Source of the DNA: CAYTGR01 sp964437445
GTDB taxonomy: Bacteria > Chloroflexota > Anaerolineae > B4-G1 > SLSP01
Length of the DNA: 64,000 nt
Direction of reading: 5' to 3'
NCBI GenBank assembly: GCA_964437445.1
Contig: CAYTGR010000026.1
Coordinates: 1 to 64,000 of the forward strand
Below are positions 40,345 to 48,911 of the stretch, piece after piece (position 1 is the stretch's first letter; every line of letters starts with the position of its first letter). A program made the translations under genes and the position numbers. The notes under the pieces were generated by a model. That model ran no database searches, was not told the DNA's origin, and saw only the letters and a list, made by a program, of their open reading frames with translations.

Positions 40345-41712
40345 CTACTGAACTGGCCGGCGGGTCAGGAACTGACCCTGACCCCGGGGGCCGACAAACT
40401 GACCGGCCTGCATCAAGAGCTGCCCGTGGGCGAAGACCAGGACAGGATAGCCTTGCAGGACCAGTCCCTCGTAGGGTGTGTAATCCACTCGCTCATGGAG
40501 CACACTTTGGGAGAGTGTCACTGAAGTGGCGGGGTCAAACAGGACGAGGTCGGCGTCGGCTCCAGGGGCGAGTGTCCCTTTGCGCGGGTAGAGGCCGAAG
40601 CGCTGCGCCGGCGCGGTGCAGCAGAGCTCCACCCACCGCTCCGGCGTGATCCGCCCGGTGCGCACGCCGAAGGTGTAGAGCAGCGCCAGGCGCGCTTCCA
40701 CACCCGGCAGGCCGCCGGGGATCTGCGTGAAATCGTGGCGGCCGAGTTCTTTCTGCCGGCAAAAGAAGGCGCAGTGGTCGGTGCCGACGGTGTGCAGCTC
40801 CCGGCAGGCCAGCGCTTGCCAGAGGGCCACGATGTCGTCGGCGGTGCGCAGCGGCGGCGCGCAGACAAATTTCGCGCCCGTAAAGCCGGGACGGTCGTAT
40901 TGGGCAGCGGTGAGCAGCAGGTAATGCGGGCAGGTTTCGCCGTAAGCGGCTTGCCCGCGCGCTTGAGCGCGGGCCACCGCCGCCGCGCCCCGCGCTGTGG
41001 AGACGTGGACGATGTAGAGCGGCGCCTGGGCGACTTCGGCTAAGGTGAGGGCGCGCTCTATGGCCTCGCTCTCGGCGGCAGGCGGCCGGCTGAGCGGATG
41101 GGCGCGCGGTTGGGTTTCCCCGGCGGCGAGCAGCGCCCGGGTCTGCGCCTGGATGATTGCGTCGTTCTCGGCGTGAACCAGCGTTAGCCCACCGGCGGCC
41201 CCGACGGCTTGCAGCACCGCGAGCAGCTCGGCATCGCTCAGCCGGAAGCCTTCGTAGGTGGTGTAGGTCTTGAACGAGGTCACGCCGGCAGCCACTACCG
41301 CCGGGATTTCGGCTAAGGTGGCGGCGTCAGCGCGTGGGAGCGTCATGTGCAGCGCAAAATCTACGTTGGCGCGGCCCGTGGCCTGCGCGCGCCGGGCGGC
41401 CAGCGCGGCTAAGAGCGACTGTCCCGGCTCCGGTTCCACAAAATCAAGCACGGTGGTGGTGCCGCCGCAGGCGGCCGCCAGGGTGCCGCTGGCCCAGTCG
41501 TCGCTGGTGGTGGTGACGCCGGTGGGCATCTCCAGGTGGACGTGTGGATCCACTGCGCCCGGCAGCACGAGCAAGCCCTCCGCCGGCACCGTGGCGACCC
41601 CGTTCAGGTCCGCGCCCCAGGCCGCAATGCGTCCGGCTGTGATGCCTAAGTCGGCCCGGACGGTTTCCCCGGCTGTGATCAGCGTGCCGCCGCGAATGAC
41701 AAGGTCAAACAT
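40345..41712 (-). CDS. Dihydropyrimidinase/D-hydantoinase-like cyclic amidase
   Basis: 455 residues. The binuclear site is complete: DPHVHLE (H57, H59), the carboxylated lysine in TSFKTYTTYEG (K148), HAEND (near 181), IVHVST (near 237) and VGTDHCAF (near 312). The opening LVIRGGTLITAGETVRADLGI is typical of hydantoinases and allantoinases. These enzymes open cyclic ureides such as hydantoin, dihydropyrimidine or allantoin. The PTGV...TSDDW segment favours dihydropyrimidinase/hydantoinase over allantoinase. It lies 33 bp downstream of the XRE-cupin gene and shares its promoter and operator. Confidence 0.87.
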   Translation of the reverse strand: MFDLVIRGGTLITAGETVRADLGITAGRIAAWGADLNGVATVPAEGLLVLPGAVDPHVHLEMPTGVTTTSDDWASGTLAAACGGTTTVLDFVEPEPGQSLLAALAARRAQATGRANVDFALHMTLPRADAATLAEIPAVVAAGVTSFKTYTTYEGFRLSDAELLAVLQAVGAAGGLTLVHAENDAIIQAQTRALLAAGETQPRAHPLSRPPAAESEAIERALTLAEVAQAPLYIVHVSTARGAAAVARAQARGQAAYGETCPHYLLLTAAQYDRPGFTGAKFVCAPPLRTADDIVALWQALACRELHTVGTDHCAFFCRQKELGRHDFTQIPGGLPGVEARLALLYTFGVRTGRITPERWVELCCTAPAQRFGLYPRKGTLAPGADADLVLFDPATSVTLSQSVLHERVDYTPYEGLVLQGYPVLVFAHGQLLMQAGQFVGPRGQGQFLTRRPVQ

Positions 41713-41745
41713 GGGTATCAGCGCATCAGCGCATCCATGGCTTGT

Positions 41746-42354
41746 TTAGAAAACGGGCGGGGTGATGATGGAGATCCAGACGGCCTCTTCCGTTTCGGAA
41801 GCACAGGCCAGCTGGCGGAGGGTTGGCCCTTCAAAGTAAATCGTATCGCCGGCATGTAAGATGTACTCGCCTGAGTCCAGCCCAATCAGCAGGGCGCCGG
41901 AGAGCACGTAGATAAACTCTTCGGTGGGGATACGCAGCCGCCGGGCGACGTTGCCGGTACCGGGCGCCAGCCGCCCGCACATCGCTTCCATCTTGCGCCC
42001 CAGGTCGGGGGTGAGCAGCTCGTAGGCGACGCCGGAGACGGGGAGGGTGAGCCGGGGCCGTTCGGCCACGCGGACGACCGGCGTGTAGGCAGGGGCGGGG
42101 GCCGGTGGGCTGGACGGCGAGGGTTCTACGGGCGTTGGCCCGGCGGTCGGGTGTTCCGCAAGAAAATAGAGGATGGGGACCTCCAGGGCTTCGGCAATGC
42201 GGCGCAGGGAGTCAATGGAAGCGTTGGCCTGCCCGCGCTCCACCTGGCTGAGGAAAGAGGCGGTCAGCTCTGTCCGGCGGGCGAGCTCGCGCAAGCTCAA
42301 ATCTAAAGCTGTGCGCCGTTCCTGGATTCGTAGACCGATAGAGTCTTCTGGCAT
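41746..42354 (-). CDS. XRE-family regulator with C-terminal cupin sensor domain
   Basis: 202 residues. The helix-turn-helix at 8-65 reads IGLRIQERRTALDLSLRELARRTELTASFLSQVERGQANASIDSLRRIAEAL. A Pro/Ala linker (70-90) leads to a cupin_2 domain at about 115-200 (IPTEEFIYVLSGALLIG, LHAGDTIYFEG). Cupin-linked XRE proteins such as PuuR sense small metabolites and repress catabolic operons. The divergent intergenic region carries a tandem inverted-repeat operator over both -35 boxes, and a matching operator stands before the URO-D/corrinoid operon at 21966. It is the obvious candidate to bind both. The effector is unknown. Confidence 0.87.
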   Translation of the reverse strand: MPEDSIGLRIQERRTALDLSLRELARRTELTASFLSQVERGQANASIDSLRRIAEALEVPILYFLAEHPTAGPTPVEPSPSSPPAPAPAYTPVVRVAERPRLTLPVSGVAYELLTPDLGRKMEAMCGRLAPGTGNVARRLRIPTEEFIYVLSGALLIGLDSGEYILHAGDTIYFEGPTLRQLACASETEEAVWISIITPPVF

Positions 42355-42435
42355 TTTTTGCTCTTGAAAGTGAAATTAATTGTAAGTGATCTATGCTAGC
42401 AGCGCATAGATGAGGTGTTATGATCTACTTAACAG

Positions 42436-42462
42436 TTTATAATGAAATCGCCCAAATGTCAA
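42436..42462 (-). promoter_or_regulatory. Promoter of the regulator-hydantoinase operon
   Basis: On the minus strand TTGACA (42462-42457) and TATAAA (42441-42436) are 15 bp apart. The -35 box is the left arm of operator site 1, so binding should block the promoter. Confidence 0.55.
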
Positions 42463-42498
42463 GTGGCACTTTACAAAAATGCCAAGTGATGCTTGACA
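42457..42498. promoter_or_regulatory. Tandem inverted-repeat operator, locus 2
   Basis: TGTCAAG-N5-CTTTACA at 42457-42475 and TGCCAAG-N5-CTTGACA at 42480-42498, with centres 23 bp apart. The architecture and arms match the locus at 21966-22006. Both loci begin with a CCAAA flank. Each site covers a -35 box, one for each divergent promoter. Confidence 0.8.
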
Positions 42499-42521
42499 TT
42501 GGCCGCGTATGCGGCTATGAT
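42493..42521 (+). promoter_or_regulatory. Promoter of the UbiD-LLM operon
   Basis: TTGACA (42493-42498) and TATGAT (42516-42521) with a 17-bp spacer. The transcript has a leader of about 145 bases before the ATG at 42674. The leader includes a CGGCC/GGCCG hairpin around a run of G (42540-42556) and CCAGG/CCTGG pairings near 42610-42640. I recognise no known riboswitch in it. Confidence 0.78.
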
Positions 42522-42673
42522 AGGTTTGTCGCAACGGCTCGGCCGGGGGGGGGCCGCCTGACGTGCAGTTTCTGACCACCGACAACAGATCTCAGACGAC
42601 GGCGGGGCCAGGCGTTGAAGCCTGATCCCTGGAAATGTGACCAGGCGACTGACGGGCTGACACAGGAGGCAGC

Positions 42674-44026
42674 ATGGCAAACATCCACGACCTGCGTACT
42701 TATCTGGCGGCGTTGGAGGCGGCCGGGGCGCTGCTGCGGGTCCGGCAACCGGTGAGTTTAATCCACGAGCTGGCGAATGTTGCGGCGACGGCGACCCGTC
42801 AGGGGCGCGGCGTGACGTTCTTTGAGCGCGTGGCTGAGGCCGGCTGGCCGGTCGTGGTCGGGGCGGTGGCCAGCCCGCCGCTGGTGGCGTTGGCCCTGGG
42901 ATGCGAGGTGGCGGAGATCGTGGAGGTGATGGGCCGGGCCTTAGAGCCGGCGAACGGCGTCCCGCCTGTCCGCGGCCCGGAGGCGGCCTGGCGGGCTAAC
43001 GTGGTGTTGGGGGAAGCTCTTGACCTGCGCAGGTTGCCGATCCCGACGCACGGCCTGCACGACGGCGGGCCGTTCATCACCGGCGGGGTGACCGTGGCGA
43101 AGGATCCCCTTAGCGGGCGCGGCAATCTTTCGTACAACCGGATGCAGATTCTCGGCCCGCAGACGCTCGGTTTCAACGTCAACGAGTGGCGGCACGTCAT
43201 GCAATTCTACCGGGTGCAGGAGGCCAGGGGCGAGCCACTCCAGATCGCCATTGCCATTGGGTTAGATCCGGCGGTGATGATCGCGGCCGGGTGTCGCTAT
43301 GACGGGGACGAGCTGCTGATCGCCGGGGCGCTGCGGGGGGCCGGCGTTCCTGTTAGCCGGGGTGTGACCGTGGAGGTGGACATCCCGGCCGAGGCTGAAA
43401 TTGTGATTGAGGGCTATTTAGCGCCGCACGAGCGTCACCCGGAAGGCCCGCTGGCCGAGTTCCACGGTTATTACGGGGAGTTTTGGGAAAGCCCGGTTTT
43501 CCATGTGACCGCCGTCTGCTATCGCGACGATCCCATTTACCAGACCATTGTCCCCGGCGAGGCGGAGCATGTTTACATCGGCAACGTGTTGCCGCGCGAG
43601 CCGTTGTTGTTGCGTTTTGTCCGCCACGTCAGCCAGAATGTCACGGGCTTGCACATCCCGCCCTACGGCAACGGCTTCACGGCCCTCGTGCAGCTGCGCA
43701 AATCCAACCCCGGCGAGCCGAAGAACGTTGCTTTGGCGGCGATGACGGCACACGTGAACATCAAGCAGGTGATTGTGGTGGACCCCGACGTGGATATTTA
43801 CGATCCGGCGGATGTGCTCTGGGCGTTGACCAACCGGGTGGATTGGAGCCGCGACGTTTTTACCGTCCCCGGTGCGCAGGGGCACGAGATGGATCCGACG
43901 GCCGACGCGCGTGGGGTGCACACCAAAATCGGGATTGACGCGACGTACAAGCCGGAGCGCCGCAATTACGGGGAGCGGATCAGGTACCCGGCGGTGGAGC
44001 TGGGGAGGTATTTGGGGGAAAGTTAA
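42674..44026 (+). CDS. UbiD-family prFMN-dependent decarboxylase
   Basis: 450 residues. The fold is marked by NLSYNRMQILG (near 151), GLDPAVMIAAGCRYDGDEL (197-214), IVIEGYLAPHERHPEGPLAEFHGYYGE (243-269, with the conserved E-G-P...E acid region), and VNIKQVIVVDPDVDIYDPADVLWAL. The end GIDATYKP is typical. UbiD enzymes decarboxylate or carboxylate unsaturated, aromatic or heteroaromatic acids and need prenylated FMN made by UbiX; no ubiX is in the window. CAGGAGG precedes the ATG. It is divergent from the regulator-hydantoinase operon and shares the operator. It is co-transcribed with the luciferase-like gene. Confidence 0.88.
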   Translation: MANIHDLRTYLAALEAAGALLRVRQPVSLIHELANVAATATRQGRGVTFFERVAEAGWPVVVGAVASPPLVALALGCEVAEIVEVMGRALEPANGVPPVRGPEAAWRANVVLGEALDLRRLPIPTHGLHDGGPFITGGVTVAKDPLSGRGNLSYNRMQILGPQTLGFNVNEWRHVMQFYRVQEARGEPLQIAIAIGLDPAVMIAAGCRYDGDELLIAGALRGAGVPVSRGVTVEVDIPAEAEIVIEGYLAPHERHPEGPLAEFHGYYGEFWESPVFHVTAVCYRDDPIYQTIVPGEAEHVYIGNVLPREPLLLRFVRHVSQNVTGLHIPPYGNGFTALVQLRKSNPGEPKNVALAAMTAHVNIKQVIVVDPDVDIYDPADVLWALTNRVDWSRDVFTVPGAQGHEMDPTADARGVHTKIGIDATYKPERRNYGERIRYPAVELGRYLGES

Positions 44027-44047
44027 AAGTTAAGGAGGAGGCGATTG

Positions 44048-45073
<1,026 letters not shown>

Positions 45074-45108
45074 AAGCGCTCCTTCTGGCTGGTTGCCGGG
45101 CTGAATTG

Positions 45109-45139
45109 GCCCCTGGGATACCCTGACCAGGGGCTTTTT
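45109..45139 (+). terminator. Intrinsic terminator of the UbiD-LLM operon
   Basis: An 8-bp stem (GCCCCTGG with its complement), a 10-base loop and TTTTT lie 35 bases after the LLM stop. Confidence 0.85.
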
Positions 45140-45182
45140 GTTCACCCATTAGCAACGCACTTGCAACCAGAGCGGGGTTTTC

Positions 45183-45210
45183 TTGTGCCATATTTGAGTT
45201 ATACTATAGT
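45183..45210 (+). promoter_or_regulatory. Possible promoter of the GNAT-CoA-transferase operon
   Basis: TTGTGC (45183-45188) and TATAGT (45205-45210) with a 16-bp spacer lie 38 bases before the ATG at 45248. The -35 is imperfect; the overlapping TATACT at 45200 is an alternative -10. Confidence 0.45.
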
Positions 45211-45247
45211 TAAAACCCCAATCTTGTTGCGCGTTTTAGGTATTGCA

Positions 45248-46189
45248 ATGCGCATGGAATGCTTGACACTGGCCCAAATGGAACCCTGGGCGGCGCTCCT
45301 GGCGCTCGCTTTCGGCCGCCGCCCGGCGGAAATGGCGGCATTGTTGGCCTGGTTCCACGAGGGCGAGGGGCTGATTGCATGGGGGGCGTGGGAGGGCGAC
45401 CGGCTGGTCGCTCAGTACAGCTCCTGGCTCACGGCGCTGTGTCTGCCGGGTGAAACCGCGCCGGTGCGGGTGGGGTTGTGTGTGAATCTGGCGGTCCATC
45501 CTGAGTATCGTGGCCGGGGGCTGGTCAAGCAAGTGGCTGGGCCGGTTTACGCCGCGCTGGCGGAGCGTGGCGGCGTGGCGGGGGTGGGGTTTTCCAACGC
45601 GGCGGGTGTGCAGGTGGACCGCCGCAGCCAGGGATACGGCTATCACGTGGTCGGGCGGCTGCGCTCGCTGCTGGTGCTTCCCCGCCGGGAACGACGGCCA
45701 GGCGCGCCGGTTACCATCACCGAACAATGGCCGGCCGCGCCCTGGCAGTTTGCCCGCGCCGGAGAGGGGGCGCTCCGTTTTGCCGCGACGCCGGAGACGG
45801 TGGCCTGGCGCTTTGCCGCGCATCCTTTTCGGCGCTATCATTATGGGGTGTGGCTGGAGGAGGGCGCGGTACGCGGGCTGGTCGTGATGCGGCTGGTCCG
45901 GTGGGGGGGTGTGCCCGGCGCGACCTTGCTCGCGGCCTACAGTGATGACTTGCCGGCACTGCTGACCGGGTGGGCGGCGGCGCTCCGTGCCCAGGGCGGG
46001 CGCTTCATCCATGCCTTGACCACGCCGTGCGCAGTGACGCGGGCGGGATTGCAGCAGCTCGGTCTGAGCCTGACGTTGCCGTACAGCCGCTCGCCTTACT
46101 ACCTGACCGTCAAGCCGCTGCAGGAGACGTTGGCGCCGTTGCTGCTGGATTTTTCGCGTTGGGACTGTCTGGGCGGGGATATTCTGTGA
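45248..46189 (+). CDS. GNAT-family N-acetyltransferase (Eis-like)
   Basis: 313 residues from the ATG at 45248; the ATG at 45254 is an equal alternative. The acetyl-CoA site is VNLAVHPEYRGRGLVKQV near residue 95, with the RxxGxG/A-like YRGRGL. A second half (ALRFAATPETVAWRFAAHPFRRYHYGVWLEEGAVRGLVVMRL) indicates a two-domain acetyltransferase. The substrate is unknown. Its stop shares a base with the start of the CoA-transferase gene (TGATG). Confidence 0.7.
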   Translation: MRMECLTLAQMEPWAALLALAFGRRPAEMAALLAWFHEGEGLIAWGAWEGDRLVAQYSSWLTALCLPGETAPVRVGLCVNLAVHPEYRGRGLVKQVAGPVYAALAERGGVAGVGFSNAAGVQVDRRSQGYGYHVVGRLRSLLVLPRRERRPGAPVTITEQWPAAPWQFARAGEGALRFAATPETVAWRFAAHPFRRYHYGVWLEEGAVRGLVVMRLVRWGGVPGATLLAAYSDDLPALLTGWAAALRAQGGRFIHALTTPCAVTRAGLQQLGLSLTLPYSRSPYYLTVKPLQETLAPLLLDFSRWDCLGGDIL

Positions 46190-47415
46190 TGTCAGCGCGC
46201 CCGTTGACCGGCCTCACGGTGTTAGACTTCACCCGCGTCTATAGCGGGCCGTATGCCACGTTGCTGCTCTCTGACCTGGGGGCCGAGGTCATCAAAGTGG
46301 AGCATCCGGCCGGCGGCGACGACAGCCGTTCCTTCGGGCCGCTGGTCGGCGGGACGAGCGGCTATTTTGAGACGTTGAACCGGGGTAAATGCTCGTTGGC
46401 GGTGGATTACCGGGCGCCGGAGGGACAGGCGCTCCTCCGGCAGCTTGCGGCGCAGGTGGATGTGTTGGTGGAGAACTTCCGCCCCGGGCAGATGGCGCGC
46501 TACGGGTTAGACGCTGAGACGCTCCGGCCGGCCTGTCCCCGGCTGGTTTATGTGAGCATCAACGGCTTCGGGTCCACCGGCCCGGCGGCCGGGCGCGGTT
46601 GCTACGACGTGGTCGCGCAGGCCGAGGGCGGGTTGATGGGGCTGACCGGTTTGCCCGACCTGCCGCTCAAGACCGGGCCGGCCATCGCCGATGCCCTCAG
46701 CGGGCTGACGGCGGCGGTCGGGCTGCTGGGCGCGCTCTGGGGCCGTGAGCGCTCCGGCGTGGGCGCGCACGTGGAAGTGGCGATGGTGGATGCGGTTTTT
46801 GCCTGCCTGGAAAATGCCCTCGCGGTCTACTCGGTGACCGGGGAGGTGCCGGCGCGCCAGGGGAACGCGGATACGGCGCTGGCACCGTTTGATGCGTTTG
46901 CGGCGGCCGATGGCTGGGTGGTGATTGGCGTGGGCAATGACCGGCTCTGGCAGCAGCTGGCGATGCTGGTGGGTGGCGGCCTGGGGGACGATCCCCGGTT
47001 TGCCACCCAGGCGGGCCGCGTGGCCCATTACGCCGCTTTGCGGCCCCGGCTGGCGGATTGGTGCCGGACGCAGCCGGCGGCGGCGCTCCTGGCCCGGCTG
47101 CACGCGGCGGGAATCCCGGCCGGTCGCGTTCGTTCCCTGGACGAGCTGGCGGTGGATCCCCGGCTGGAGGCGCGTGGCATGTTGGCCCACCTGACCCTGG
47201 ACGATGGCACGGCCCTGCTCGTGCCGGGATCACCGATTCAGATCGCGGGGGCCGAGCCGCCACATCTGGGGCGTGGGCCGCGCCTGGGCGAGCAGACGCG
47301 CGCCATTCTCTCGGCGCGCCTGGGGCTGACCGAAGCAGAACTGGCACGGCTGGCGGCCGCCGGCGTCATTGGTGGGGTAGCGGCGGCAGTTGAGCCAACG
47401 AAAGGTGAAGCATGA
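46189..47415 (+). CDS. Family III CoA-transferase (CaiB/BaiF/Frc type)
   Basis: 408 residues from the ATG at 46189. LTGLTVLDFTRVYSGPYATLLLSDLGAEVIKVE opens the protein exactly as in the family. VLVENFRPGQMARYGLD and LVYVSINGFG follow, and the catalytic aspartate is in CYDVVAQAEGGLM near residue 140. The C-terminal HAAGIPAGRVRSLDEL is also typical. It exchanges CoA between carboxylic acids. In this region it could activate an acid product of the UbiD or hydantoinase steps, but it sits in a separate operon behind a terminator. The next gene overlaps its stop by 4 bp. Confidence 0.88.
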   Translation: MSARPLTGLTVLDFTRVYSGPYATLLLSDLGAEVIKVEHPAGGDDSRSFGPLVGGTSGYFETLNRGKCSLAVDYRAPEGQALLRQLAAQVDVLVENFRPGQMARYGLDAETLRPACPRLVYVSINGFGSTGPAAGRGCYDVVAQAEGGLMGLTGLPDLPLKTGPAIADALSGLTAAVGLLGALWGRERSGVGAHVEVAMVDAVFACLENALAVYSVTGEVPARQGNADTALAPFDAFAAADGWVVIGVGNDRLWQQLAMLVGGGLGDDPRFATQAGRVAHYAALRPRLADWCRTQPAAALLARLHAAGIPAGRVRSLDELAVDPRLEARGMLAHLTLDDGTALLVPGSPIQIAGAEPPHLGRGPRLGEQTRAILSARLGLTEAELARLAAAGVIGGVAAAVEPTKGEA

Positions 47416-48911
47416 AACGACCTGAACGGCTGGTCATTCTGGACATTGATGGCTTGCGGCGCGACGTCTTCCAGACCGCGCTGGCGGCCGGCGAGTTGCC
47501 GGCCCTGGAGCGCATCCTGGGCGGGCGGGAGGCGGCGGCGGCCTGTCTGGTGCCGGCTTTGAGCACTGCGCCCTCCATTACTTTTGCGGGACAGGCGAGT
47601 ATCGTCACCGGGCAGCATCCCGGTGTGCATGGTGTCCCCGGCAACGAGCTCTTTGATCGCTTCGGGCGGATTTCCGGTGGCCGGCCGCGCCATTTGGGCT
47701 TTGATGTCGGCGATACGCTGGCCGTGGACGACGCCGTCGCGGTTTTTGCCACCGGGCTGGCCTCGCAATTTCTCTCAGCGGAGGCCCCGACCCTTTTTGA
47801 ACGGGCGGCGGCGCGCGGGCTGACCTCGGTGGTGGCTCATCACATGTATGCGCGCGGCGCGACGACCTGGCTGCCCCCCAACATCCTGGACATTGCGCGC
47901 TTCACGAAAGGGCGTGGGCGGTTGGGGTTGGAGGCCGGCGCTTACGATGCGGGGATGTTGACCCGGCTGAGCGCCTGGTTGGAGGGTGCGCGCCAGGCTC
48001 CTGCCATCTTGCTGGCCTACTGGATGGGATTGGACCACCACAGTCACCAGCATGGCCCGGCGAGCCAGCCGGCCTACCTGCGCGAGGTGGTGGATCCCCA
48101 GGTGGGACGCCTGTGGGCGGCTTTGGACGCGCGGGGCTTGCTGGCCGGGACGCTCTTCGCGCTGGTGAGCGACCACGGCCAGATTGAGGTTATCCCCGAC
48201 GACCGGCACTCTATCCGGTTGGGGTTTCCGTTTGATGTGGAGCTCGGTCACGTCTTCAAGGCGCTGCGCTTAGACGTGCACGACTTTCCCGGTGAGGACC
48301 CGGCCTGTGACGCGGTGGTGGGGTTGAATGGTGGCCTGGCGCACGTCTACCTGCAAAATCGGGTGGGGCGGTGGGCCGATCCGCCGCGCTGGGAAGAGGA
48401 TATTTTGCCGGTGGCGGAAGCGTTCCACCAGCTGAATCTCGCCGGTCGCTACGCTGAAGAACTCCAGGGCAGCCTGGAGTTGATCTTGGTGCGGGACACC
48501 GGGCGTGAGGGGTGGGCGGGGGAATATCGCGCTTACCTGGGCGACGGCGTGACCCGGCCGCTGGCCGATTATCTGGCCGAGCGTCCGGAGCTTGGCTACG
48601 TGGACGCGGTCAACCGGTTGCGGCTGGCGGCCTCGGCGACGACCGGCGACCTCATCCTGGCCGCGAACGGGCGGCAGGGTTTCTACTTCGGCGGGCCGAC
48701 AACGGGCGTCCACGGTGGGCTGTACGCTGGCGATTCCGAGGTTGTGCTGGCTTTTGCCTATCCCGACGGCGGCCCGGACGAGCGTGCCTGGCTGCGGGAG
48801 ACGGTGACCGGCGTGATGGGCGACCGCTGTGCGGCTGAGGGACGGCGCGCGCCCGGTGTGGCAGACCTGGCCCCGGCGGCACTGGCTTTATTAGGATGGG
48901 AAACGGGATAG
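47412..48911 (+). CDS. Alkaline-phosphatase-superfamily protein (type I phosphodiesterase/nucleotide pyrophosphatase)
   Basis: 499 residues. LVILDIDGLRRDVF supplies the first metal aspartate and PSITFAGQASIVTGQHPGVHGVPGN carries the Ser/Thr nucleophile and the typical GxHPxxHGxxGN block. YWMGLDHHSHQHG and VSDHGQIEVIPDD give the remaining aspartates and histidines. There is no signal peptide, so it should work in the cytoplasm on a phosphodiester or phosphonate. It overlaps the CoA-transferase stop by ATGA. The histidine-kinase gene begins inside its last codons. Confidence 0.83.
   Translation: MKRPERLVILDIDGLRRDVFQTALAAGELPALERILGGREAAAACLVPALSTAPSITFAGQASIVTGQHPGVHGVPGNELFDRFGRISGGRPRHLGFDVGDTLAVDDAVAVFATGLASQFLSAEAPTLFERAAARGLTSVVAHHMYARGATTWLPPNILDIARFTKGRGRLGLEAGAYDAGMLTRLSAWLEGARQAPAILLAYWMGLDHHSHQHGPASQPAYLREVVDPQVGRLWAALDARGLLAGTLFALVSDHGQIEVIPDDRHSIRLGFPFDVELGHVFKALRLDVHDFPGEDPACDAVVGLNGGLAHVYLQNRVGRWADPPRWEEDILPVAEAFHQLNLAGRYAEELQGSLELILVRDTGREGWAGEYRAYLGDGVTRPLADYLAERPELGYVDAVNRLRLAASATTGDLILAANGRQGFYFGGPTTGVHGGLYAGDSEVVLAFAYPDGGPDERAWLRETVTGVMGDRCAAEGRRAPGVADLAPAALALLGWETG

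Noticed and set aside
42522..42673. Cobalamin or other known riboswitch in the UbiD leader
   Set aside because: Hairpins are possible, but I find none of the conserved B12-box or other riboswitch core sequences.
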